This document shows, in pieces, positions 58,000 to 64,000 of a stretch of 64,000 bases of DNA. Under the pieces are notes generated by a model. The model had not been told where the DNA came from and did not search any database. It was given only the letters and a program-made list of their open reading frames with translations. The stretch is from an uncultured Christensenella sp. (GTDB taxonomy: Bacteria; Bacillota; Clostridia; Christensenellales; Borkfalkiaceae). The translations under genes and the position numbers were made by a program. The DNA lies in the NCBI GenBank assembly GCA_910583855.1, contig CAJTYL010000006.1, positions 1-64,000 on the forward strand, given 5' to 3'. Every line of letters starts with the position of its first letter. Position 1 is the first letter of the stretch.

Positions 58000-58779
58000 C
58001 TATTTAAAATCTCTGAGTCTTCTGAAAAAAGTAGACCTACTTATACCTAATTTTGCTGTTGCTTCTTCAACAGATATCTTATTGTTTAAATAAGCGGCGG
58101 AAATTTTCTCGAACAGTAGCGGGTCAATTTGAGCACGCATTCTTCCGCGATAAACGTTGTTTGCTTTTGCTCTTTTAATTCCTTCTATATGAGCGGCTCT
58201 CTTTGAGTTATAATCCTTTAAATACATTGCCATAAACAGGCGGTAATATTCTGCTCTGTTATTGTTGTTGATAATTATTTCGTCGCTGATTAAACAATCG
58301 CCAAAGCATATAATTTCAAGTAGTTTTCTTAAAATTTTATCGTATCTGTCTACTAAATGATACATTGAAGACCGTCTTTCTGTTATAACGTCTTCTCCTG
58401 TAACGGGTTTAACAAAGAAATTATCTCCAGGATAACGCTTGTTTGTTCTTATCAGCCATTCCAAACGGTTTAAGGCGTCCATTCCGCTTTCTTCCAATAA
58501 TTGCCATAAATCTTCCCTGTTTTCGGAAGGAGTTCTTTCGGATATAAATACGGGTACGATATTTTCCCTTTCGTAACAAGCCCTTCTTAAACTTAAATCG
58601 ATTCCGGGGATTCCCTGAAACAGTCGAGGGGGTAGTATATCTATTACCGAATAAAAGGGATGGAAGGAATATTTAAAACAGCCGTCTTCCCATTCAGAAT
58701 AATCAATACGTGCTATTTTATAAACAAAATTATATTCGTCTTGCAGACATATCCATCCCGAGGTTACTAAGCTGCGCAT
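58000..58779 (-). CDS. HipA-associated protein with C-terminal resolvase-type HTH
   Basis: 259 residues. Residues ~1-200 form a domain I cannot name (SGWICLQDEYNFVYKIARID; HPFYSVIDILPPRLFQG; VDRYDKILRKLLEIICFGD). The last ~50 residues, RGRMRAQIDPLLFEKISAAY then KISVEEATAKLGISRSTFFRRL, match the HTH_7-type DNA-binding tail of serine recombinases, but no catalytic resolvase domain is present. It shares TAATG with the kinase gene, so the two are coupled. Probably the DNA-binding partner or antitoxin-like regulator of the kinase. Confidence 0.7.
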   Translation of the reverse strand: MRSLVTSGWICLQDEYNFVYKIARIDYSEWEDGCFKYSFHPFYSVIDILPPRLFQGIPGIDLSLRRACYERENIVPVFISERTPSENREDLWQLLEESGMDALNRLEWLIRTNKRYPGDNFFVKPVTGEDVITERRSSMYHLVDRYDKILRKLLEIICFGDCLISDEIIINNNNRAEYYRLFMAMYLKDYNSKRAAHIEGIKRAKANNVYRGRMRAQIDPLLFEKISAAYLNNKISVEEATAKLGISRSTFFRRLRDFK

Positions 58780-59639
58780 TATTTCTTCTCCTTTAAGTGT
58801 TTATACGCCGGTTCTATTATCTTTTTGAAGCGTTGCTCCAACATATATTTATAAAACTTTTTATGAATCTCTGTAATAAAAGGCGTTTCATCAATCAATT
58901 TGTTTACTTTTTCCTGCGAGTACGTTTCATAAATTTTAATAACGGATGCATTACACTCTTCAAATTGAAAGCTGTTTATGACTTCGTAGTACGAGCTTTT
59001 ATTTCCGTTCAATTTAACCTGTGAAGTCGGGAACTTATAAATTCTTTCGTTAGTTTGCTCTTCGGAATTCATTATTTGAATCATCTTGTTTTCGTCGGTC
59101 ATCTGCGGAAACAAACTTGAACCGTTATCGAATACGGGAGCCAGGGAGTATTTATTGTTTTTCTTAATAAAGCCCCAGTTGCTGCCGTGCCTATCGAAAT
59201 TGCCAAGCAGTGCATCTGCGACATATATGTCCCAAAACAGCGAAACCGTTTCAGGAACGTTTGTAAGTTTTACGTTCTCTCTCAACATGCGCATAATATC
59301 TTCATAGGAATATTGATACTTTTCCTTATCCTGTTCAAGTGAACTTTCGCCTACGTCGTTAAAGGGAACAAATTGCAGTTCAGGGTTTTCCATAAAATTT
59401 TTACAGGCAACAACCTCCTCGCCGTTGTAAATTCCAAGGTACGTGTCCTGTACGTTAAATCCAAGCAGCTCAAATATGTGCGATCCGAGATATTCGGATA
59501 TATGATTGAATCGCTTAGAAAATGTTTCCTGTTTTTGGAATTTCAGCATATATTCGAATCCGTCAATTGAAATAGCCAGTTTTCTTTCGGAACCACCATA
59601 ATATTTATCTATCTTTGGATATTTTGAAAAATCGTTCAT
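58779..59639 (-). CDS. HipA-like Ser/Thr kinase (CtkA-like)
   Basis: 286 residues, shorter than E. coli HipA (440) and close to CtkA-type single-domain kinases. N-lobe SERKLAISIDGFEYMLKFQK (candidate ATP lysine in LKFQ, residue ~33); catalytic loop GNFDRHGSNWGF with Asp149 and Asn154; metal-binding FDNGSS with Asp171. The HipB-binding N-terminal HipA domain is absent. Likely phosphorylates a host target and acts as a toxin or stress kinase, with the downstream protein as partner. Low G+C relative to flanking rng and rplU. Confidence 0.85.
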   Translation of the reverse strand: MNDFSKYPKIDKYYGGSERKLAISIDGFEYMLKFQKQETFSKRFNHISEYLGSHIFELLGFNVQDTYLGIYNGEEVVACKNFMENPELQFVPFNDVGESSLEQDKEKYQYSYEDIMRMLRENVKLTNVPETVSLFWDIYVADALLGNFDRHGSNWGFIKKNNKYSLAPVFDNGSSLFPQMTDENKMIQIMNSEEQTNERIYKFPTSQVKLNGNKSSYYEVINSFQFEECNASVIKIYETYSQEKVNKLIDETPFITEIHKKFYKYMLEQRFKKIIEPAYKHLKEKK

Positions 59640-59658
59640 AATCAGTCCTCATTTAATG

Positions 59659-59750
59659 TCAATAGAGTTATAATATATTTATGATACCATTATAGCTGCT
59701 GTCGAATTAAAAGTCAAATAAATTTAGTAATAGTCTCAATAGATTTATAA
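59659..59750 (-). promoter_or_regulatory. promoter and candidate operators of the HipA-like operon
   Basis: On the minus strand TTGACT (59712-59717), a 17-base spacer and TATAAT (59689-59694). On either side lie two direct copies of TCAATAGANTTATAA (59659-59673 and 59736-59750, one mismatch), well placed for autoregulation by the HTH protein. Confidence 0.6.
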
Positions 59751-59799
59751 ACTTATTTTGACACAATAATTCAATATTTATATTAATTTATATCTGAAG

Positions 59800-59960
59800 T
59801 CAAATAATGATACGGCGTTTAAATTTTGGGTGCAATTTGGGTGCAAATAAAAAATAGCCCTGAAAGCGGGCTATTTTAGGCAAAAAACGAGCAAAAATCG
59901 GTAAAAACAAGGCTTTTTTGAAGTGCTGCAGGGGACTTAAAAGTCCGCGCCGCTTAGTGT
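59800..59960 (+). other. gap: possible recombinase 3' end, terminator and tRNA-like 15-mer
   Basis: 59788-59849 reads in one frame AFKFWVQFGCK-stop; duplicated GGTGCAATTTGGGTGCAAA sequence of this kind is often seen at the 3' ends of tyrosine recombinase genes, so a remnant is possible. AAAATAGCCC/GGGCTATTTT (59851-59877) is a terminator. GCAGGGGACTTAAAA (59928-59942) repeats 14 of 15 bases of the anticodon arm of the 57.1 kb tRNA-Leu-like gene in the same orientation. Confidence 0.35.
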
Positions 59961-59968
59961 CTCTATAT

Positions 59969-61465
59969 TTATAAGTCCGTTATCGTAGCCGCGTCCGAGG
60001 GAATATCGAAATCGTCTACGCGGATATTAATCTGTTCCTCGTGGTAAGTCCTGTGCGGAACAGCGTAAATTTTTACGCCCTTTGCGTGCTCTTTTAAATC
60101 GGCTAAAAGCTCGCTCCATTTCAAAAGCTTGTCCAAAACGTCGTTGTTCATATCTACTTTTATTGCCTTTGCACCGTCGGCAAGCGCGTTCAGAAGCCTT
60201 GCCCTTAGACCCATCAGAACGTACTCCGCCGTCATAGTATAGCCCGCATCGCGGCAGTACTTGCACGGCTTTATCATTTTGCTGAGCGGGCGCGCGCCGA
60301 TGCGCTTGCGCGTAAACTCGACGAGCCCGAACTGCGACATAGGCGATACCGCGCACTTCGCTTTGTCCGTCTTTAACAGCCGTTCAAACTCATCTACGAG
60401 GGCGCGGTTGTGCGCAACGCTGTTCATATCGATAAAGTCCACGACTATTATACCGCCGATATTTCTTAAACGAACCTGCCTTGCAATTTCCCGCGCGGCG
60501 AGAAGATTGGTGTGATAGACGGTCTGTTCAAGGTTGTAATCGCCCGTGAACTTGCCTGTGTTTACGTCGATGACGGTCAACGCCTCGGTCTTTTCTATGA
60601 TTATGTACCCGCCGTTTTCCAAATCTACGCGGGGGGAGGCGATTGCAAGTATTTGTTTTGCAATGCCCGTATCGTCGAACATATCTCTGCCGTTGTCGTG
60701 AAGAACGACAGGGCGGCGCGTATCCGCGGGGTAAAGCCCCAAAAGCTTCTCCACGCCCTCTTTCAAGGTTGCGTTGCCTACTATAATACGGTCTACGTCG
60801 CGAGATAGAACGTCTCTTAAAACTCTCACCGTCAGCGAGTCGTCGGTATACAGAAGCTCGCCTACGGTTGCGCTTGCGGAGTTTTCAGCAAGATTGTCCG
60901 CAAGGTTTTTAAGGTAAGAATATTCCTGCTTTATACTGTCGTACCGCGCGTATGGGGCGGCGGTCCTCACCACCAACCCTTCGCCGTCCTCTTTAACGTG
61001 CTTGGCGGTATTTGCAAGGTTGCGCTTTAACTCTTCGTCGTCAATCTTGCGGGAAACGCCCACGAAGGGGGAGTCGGGGAGATAGATTAAGTAATTGCCC
61101 ACAAATGAAAGATGCGTAGTAACTTTCGCACCCTTCTTGCCGACGGGGAGTTTTACCACCTGAACGATTATCTCGTCGCCCTCGTGCAGGTCGGGGAATG
61201 AGTATTCGGCGTTTCTGCCCTCGTACTTTTCGCTGTCAGGCGTAAAATCCTCTGCGGAAAGATAGCAGTTGCGTTCCAGCCCGCAGTTGACGAAAGCAGC
61301 CTGCATACCGTTCAAAACACTTTCTACCCTGCCTTTGTAGATATTCCCCACGGCGCAGCCTTTCGCCTGTCTCTCGAAATTGAATTCTGTTACCTTACCG
61401 TTTTCTGCAATAACGGCGACGGTGTAGCCGCAAAACCCGTCAAAATAAATTGTCTTTTTTCCCAA
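59969..61465 (-). CDS. rng: ribonuclease G / RNase E family endoribonuclease
   Basis: 498 residues. N-terminal S1 domain (GNIYKGRVESVLNGMQAAFVN), the RNase-H-like/DNase-I-like core with catalytic Mg-binding aspartates in VIDVNTGKFTG and VVDFIDM, and the Zn-link CKYCRDAG that joins dimers. There is no long disordered C-terminal scaffold, so it is RNase G-like. Processes rRNA and mRNA 5'-monophosphate ends. AGGAGA precedes the ATG. In many clostridia it adjoins rplU; here ~3.5 kb of other genes intervene. Confidence 0.94.
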   Translation of the reverse strand: MGKKTIYFDGFCGYTVAVIAENGKVTEFNFERQAKGCAVGNIYKGRVESVLNGMQAAFVNCGLERNCYLSAEDFTPDSEKYEGRNAEYSFPDLHEGDEIIVQVVKLPVGKKGAKVTTHLSFVGNYLIYLPDSPFVGVSRKIDDEELKRNLANTAKHVKEDGEGLVVRTAAPYARYDSIKQEYSYLKNLADNLAENSASATVGELLYTDDSLTVRVLRDVLSRDVDRIIVGNATLKEGVEKLLGLYPADTRRPVVLHDNGRDMFDDTGIAKQILAIASPRVDLENGGYIIIEKTEALTVIDVNTGKFTGDYNLEQTVYHTNLLAAREIARQVRLRNIGGIIVVDFIDMNSVAHNRALVDEFERLLKTDKAKCAVSPMSQFGLVEFTRKRIGARPLSKMIKPCKYCRDAGYTMTAEYVLMGLRARLLNALADGAKAIKVDMNNDVLDKLLKWSELLADLKEHAKGVKIYAVPHRTYHEEQINIRVDDFDIPSDAATITDL

Positions 61466-61494
61466 AGCGAAAATCTCCTCGTAAATACTTATTC

Positions 61495-61523
61495 ATTATA
61501 TATATTAAGCGAAGAATTATCAA
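61495..61523 (-). promoter_or_regulatory. sigma-A promoter for rng
   Basis: On the minus strand TTGATA (61518-61523), a 17-base spacer and TATAAT (61495-61500). Confidence 0.75.
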
Positions 61524-61551
61524 TAAAAAACGCCCGAAAACGCAATGAAAG

Positions 61552-61580
61552 TTGACTTTTACGCTTAAAAGGTCTATACT
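61552..61580 (+). promoter_or_regulatory. sigma-A promoter for the SecB-like gene
   Basis: TTGACT (61552-61557), a 17-base spacer and TATACT (61575-61580); divergent from the rng promoter ~30 bases away. Confidence 0.7.
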
Positions 61581-61645
61581 TGGTTTATAAAATAAATAAA
61601 CCGACTGCGCACGGTGAGAGTGCAAAGTCTTTAAAGGAGATTTTT

Positions 61646-62077
61646 ATGAAGATAGATTTCAAGGGCATAACGGGCGAAGAGCTGTCGTTCAAGCTCAACA
61701 GGGTAAAACTCGAACCCGACGCAAAGCTGGACATAAAGCCTCAGTTTTCCCGTCAGGTAAGAAAGGTAAACGGCAACGATAAGCTTAACTTCGTTTCACT
61801 TTCGGTAAAAATCGAAAGCTCGGAAGCGGAGCCCAAACCCTTCGATATCCTCGCAACCTTAGTGGGCATCTTCGAGGTGGAGGATATTCAGGGACAGAAC
61901 GATGAGAGGAAGTTCGTCATCGAGGCAACCAAGCTCGTATATCCTTACCTTCGCGCGGCTGTAACCAACCTTACCGCAAGCGCGTTCATTGCGCCCTTGA
62001 ACCTTCCCGTGATTTCCGGACCTATCTTCCCCGAGGACAGAGACCAGTACGCCTTCACCGCCGGCGATTTGAACTGA
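61646..62077 (+). CDS. SecB-like protein export chaperone family protein
   Basis: 143 residues from ATG 61646 (MKIDFKGITGEELSFKLN), set by AAAGGAGA. Beta-rich first half, with conserved block LVYPYLRAAVTNLTASAFIA followed by PLNLPVISGPIFP, the SecB C-terminal helix/loop signature (in SecB: FPYARE-xISDLT-xxGGFPPLLLPPIN). Classical SecB keeps preproteins unfolded for SecA in Proteobacteria; Gram-positive SecB-like proteins exist, some with toxin-antitoxin systems. No toxin gene is adjacent here. Role unproven. Confidence 0.7.
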   Translation: MKIDFKGITGEELSFKLNRVKLEPDAKLDIKPQFSRQVRKVNGNDKLNFVSLSVKIESSEAEPKPFDILATLVGIFEVEDIQGQNDERKFVIEATKLVYPYLRAAVTNLTASAFIAPLNLPVISGPIFPEDRDQYAFTAGDLN

Positions 62078-62092
62078 AATTAAAGAGTTTTA

Positions 62093-62128
62093 AAGCGCTG
62101 CCGCGCATTATGCGCGGCAGCGCTTTCT
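62093..62128. terminator. bidirectional terminator
   Basis: A 15-base stem AAGCGCTGCCGCGCA/TGCGCGGCAGCGCTT (62093-62107 with 62111-62125) between convergent genes. Confidence 0.9.
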
Positions 62129-62394
62129 TATATGTCGTCATCTTTTAAAATTATCGCTATCTGTTCAAGCGTTTTTTGCATTTTTATTAATACAACTTTT
62201 ATCGCCTGCCGTCGTTCTTCTTTTTGGTTGGCTGCTTTTTCCCAATAGTTACAGTCTTTATTCGGATTATATGCCGTTCTTTTATGCGCGGTTAAATTTG
62301 AATTTATGCAGTGTCCGCCAACGGGATATAATCTTGTGTCTTTTTTAACGAAATGTTCTCTGTAATATTTGCAAGAGTCGCAGGTTGTTTCCAT
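62128..62394 (-). CDS. small Cys-containing protein, unknown
   Basis: 88 residues: METTCDSCKYYREHF, then GGHCINSNL and NKDCNYWEKA give four cysteines placed like a short zinc-binding or Fe-S module, and a C-terminal helix RRQAIKVVLIKMQKTLEQIA. Similar small 'CxxCKYY' proteins occur in clostridial phages and elements. Convergent with the SecB-like gene. 62395-62570 shows nothing recognisable. Confidence 0.55.
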   Translation of the reverse strand: METTCDSCKYYREHFVKKDTRLYPVGGHCINSNLTAHKRTAYNPNKDCNYWEKAANQKEERRQAIKVVLIKMQKTLEQIAIILKDDDI

Positions 62395-62575
62395 ATAGTT
62401 TAACTCCGTAAATAAATTAATTGTAATAATTATGATAGAGCGATATTCTGCAAAAAACTTGATATTTAGGCAGTGCCTAAATTATAATCTGACTAAACCG
62501 CTAAAAACCAAGTTATGTCTACGGGCACAGTCTACCGTATATAAAATAAAATTTTGTGAATTATTGAAAAAGCAG

Positions 62576-62604
62576 TTGACAAGCCCTTGAAATAATGTTA
62601 AACT
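62576..62604 (+). promoter_or_regulatory. sigma-A promoter for the rpmG-secE-nusG-rplK operon
   Basis: Consensus TTGACA (62576-62581), a 17-base spacer and TAAACT (62599-62604). Confidence 0.75.
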
Positions 62605-62655
62605 CAATTAGCACTCAGTTTGGGGGTGTAATTTTTTTGTACGGAGTTTTTCCAA

Positions 62656-62823
62656 ATGGCTAAGAAAGCAGACGTGAGAACGAAGATAACCTTTGAGTGT
62701 ACGGAGTGCAAACACCGCAACTACGACAGTTATAAAAATAAACGTAACGACCCCGACAGGCTTACGATTTCCAAATATTGCCCTTTCTGCAAGAAGCATA
62801 CTGAGCATAAAGAAAGCAAGTAA
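62656..62823 (+). CDS. rpmG: 50S ribosomal protein L33
   Basis: 55 residues: MAKKADVRTKITFECTECKH ... YCPFCKKHTEHKESK. Both CxxC pairs are intact (CTEC, CPFC), so it is the zinc-binding C+ form. Situated directly upstream of secE and nusG, its conserved position in Firmicutes. CGGAG lies upstream of the ATG. Confidence 0.96.
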   Translation: MAKKADVRTKITFECTECKHRNYDSYKNKRNDPDRLTISKYCPFCKKHTEHKESK

Positions 62824-62825
62824 AA

Positions 62826-62955
62826 AGATAAACTGCGCATATACTTCGCAATACGGCGTTGCGCTGCGGCAACTTTCGGTCGTTTACGCTAAGTAAACTC
62901 CCTCAAGTTTTCCTTGCGCGCCTTGTCTTGCTTGCATCTTCGCAGTTTATGCCCG
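62826..62955 (+). repeat. family B dispersed repeat, copy 5, between rpmG and secE
   Basis: Starts at the rpmG stop: AAACTGCGCATATACTTCGC, then GGCGTTGCGCTGCGGCAAC, TTTACGCTAAGTAAACTCCC, GCGCGCCTTGTCTTGCTTGC and closing CTTCGCAGTTTATGC. It is inserted inside a core ribosomal/Sec operon without terminating it. Confidence 0.7.
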
Positions 62956-62990
62956 CGCCAAACGGCGTTTACATTAAAGGGAGTTATTTT

Positions 62991-63227
62991 ATGGCTAACA
63001 ACCAAAAAAATCAAGAAGCTAAAAAACCTAATATATTCGTAAGAATGGGCAGGAGGCTGAAGGAAACCTTTTCGGAACTGAAAAGGGTTACCTGGCCTAC
63101 GTTCCCTAAGGTAGTTAAGGCAACCTGCGTCGTACTCGTCGTCGTGGCGGTCTTTCTCGTCGTAGTTACGGGTATCAACTACGGTCTTAACGAACTTCTG
63201 AAATTAATCACGGATATCGGAGCGTAA
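62991..63227 (+). CDS. secE: preprotein translocase subunit SecE
   Basis: 78 residues from ATG 62991 (MANNQKNQEAKKPN), with AAAGGGAG upstream; longer frames run through the repeat. FSELKRVTWPTFPKVVKAT is the SecE signature, followed by one membrane helix (VVLVVVAVFLVVVTGI). Part of the SecYEG channel. Four bases separate it from nusG. Confidence 0.96.
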   Translation: MANNQKNQEAKKPNIFVRMGRRLKETFSELKRVTWPTFPKVVKATCVVLVVVAVFLVVVTGINYGLNELLKLITDIGA

Positions 63228-63231
63228 ACCT

Positions 63232-63777
63232 ATGGCAACGATGGTAGCAGATACGGTAAATCCTTGCTGGTACATTCTTCACACGTATTCGGGTTATGAA
63301 TCCATGGTGAAGGACAGCTTGGAACGCCTGATTGAAAACAACAATTTGCAGAGTATGATTTTCGACGTCAAAATCCCTATGGAGCAGACTATCGAAGAGA
63401 AGAACGGCAAGCGCAAAGTCGTGGAGAGGAAGCTTTTGCCTTGCTATGTGTTCATTAAAATGATTTACTCGAACCAGCTTTGGTACTGGGTAACCAACAC
63501 GAGAGGCGTAACGGGCTTCGTCGGTCCCCAAGGCTATCCCATCCCTATGAAGGAAGCGGAAATCCGCAAGATGCATCTTGAAGACGTCGTCGTGGAAGAG
63601 GGCGTCTACGCGGTTGGCGACAAGGTGAACGTCGATTCGGGTCCTTTGGAGGGCTTCGAGGGCGTTATTACCGAAATAAACGTCGCGTCGCAAAAAGTGA
63701 GGGTCAATATTCAAATGTTCGGCAGAAGCACGGACGCCGAAGTGGAATTTTCCAATATCACCAAAATTCAGGATTAA
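63232..63777 (+). CDS. nusG: transcription termination/antitermination factor NusG
   Basis: 181 residues. NGN domain (WYILHTYSGYESMVKDSLE; RKLLPCYVFIKM; TRGVTGFVGPQGYPIPM) and a C-terminal KOW domain (VGDKVNVDSGPLEGFEGVI). Binds RNA polymerase and links it to Rho or ribosomes. Follows secE by 4 bp and precedes rplK, the usual order. The ~105-base gap to rplK has a GAACGCG/CGCGTTC pair (63821-63827 with 63848-63854), a possible leader structure. Confidence 0.97.
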   Translation: MATMVADTVNPCWYILHTYSGYESMVKDSLERLIENNNLQSMIFDVKIPMEQTIEEKNGKRKVVERKLLPCYVFIKMIYSNQLWYWVTNTRGVTGFVGPQGYPIPMKEAEIRKMHLEDVVVEEGVYAVGDKVNVDSGPLEGFEGVITEINVASQKVRVNIQMFGRSTDAEVEFSNITKIQD

Positions 63778-63881
63778 TGAGTTTTAAACCGTTTAATACG
63801 GCTTAGATATAAACGTGGGAGAACGCGTTAAATTTTTTTAGCACTGGCGCGTTCGCAATCACCACACGGAGGAATTTAAAA

Positions 63882-64000
63882 ATGGCAAAAAAGATTACTG
63901 CGGTAGTTAAATTGCAGCTTCCCGCCGGTAAAGCAACCCCTGCGCCCCCCGTAGGTTCTACGCTGGGTCCTCACGGTATAAATATACCCGGGTTTACCAA
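63882..64000 (+). CDS. rplK: 50S ribosomal protein L11 (3' end outside window)
   Basis: First 39 residues only: MAKKITAVVKLQLPAGKATP then APPVGSTLGPHGINIPGF. ACGGAGG precedes the ATG. L11 forms the GTPase-associated stalk base; the Pro-rich loop visible here is the thiostrepton-binding region. VGSTLGPHGI differs from the common VGPALGQxGV in this loop. Confidence 0.95.
   Translation, partial: MAKKITAVVKLQLPAGKATPAPPVGSTLGPHGINIPGFT

Noticed and set aside
57121..59968. Prophage or complete integrative element
   Set aside because: No integrase, structural or conjugation gene is intact; at most a small decayed island.

Overview
The window looks like chromosomal DNA of a Bacillota (Firmicutes) bacterium, most likely an uncultivated gut clostridium. 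The reasons are: AGGAGG-type ribosome binding sites on nearly every gene, sigma-A promoters with 17-base spacers, type II lipoprotein signals, an L27 with the cleavable Firmicutes N-terminus, CCA-encoding tRNA genes, and an Lpl-type oligosaccharide importer. Taxonomy below the phylum is inference.

Bases 1-4100 hold a tandem array of RHS 'tip' cassettes. Each has a near-identical RHS core segment, a different C-terminal domain, a small candidate immunity gene and a hairpin terminator. Three cassettes and one stump are visible. Bases 4100-21930 are a mixed housekeeping and accessory stretch: a GtrA-like protein, microproteins, a 5'-truncated flavoprotein, tRNA-Leu, upp, aspB, thrC, a lipoprotein with a structured leader, trpS, a DUF5685/J-domain pair, rlmD, and a type III restriction-modification operon with its own Xre regulator.

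Bases 22000-54500 are a large pectin/galacturonate utilisation region. It encodes GH43, a MATE exporter, a polysaccharide deacetylase, KduD, KdgA (with a fused VOC-like domain), KdgK, a zinc-ribbon protein, a TIM-barrel isomerase, KduI, an ABC ATPase, UxaB, UxaA, UxaC, a CE8 pectin methylesterase, two ABC permeases, an 864-residue binding lipoprotein, a second ABC ATPase, four uncharacterised membrane proteins, GH28, GH105 and an AraC regulator. None of the pectin-active enzymes has a signal peptide. The implied scheme is import of (methylated, unsaturated or saturated) oligogalacturonides, intracellular de-esterification and hydrolysis, then two converging routes. Unsaturated uronate goes through KduI and KduD, galacturonate through UxaC, UxaB and UxaA, both to 2-keto-3-deoxygluconate, and then KdgK and KdgA give pyruvate and glyceraldehyde-3-phosphate. 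A SLOG-protein/membrane-microprotein/Xre unit sits inside this region at 38.8-39.8 kb.

Bases 54680-64000 return to core genes: GNAT, rpmA, rplU, rng, a SecB-like protein, rpmG, secE, nusG and the start of rplK. Between rplU and rng, genes often adjacent in clostridia, lies an inserted stretch with an abnormal tRNA-Leu gene and a HipA-like kinase operon whose second protein ends in a recombinase-type HTH.

Several dispersed intergenic repeat families run through the window. Family A is structured and usually ends at the ribosome binding site of the next gene. Family B usually begins within a few bases of a stop codon.
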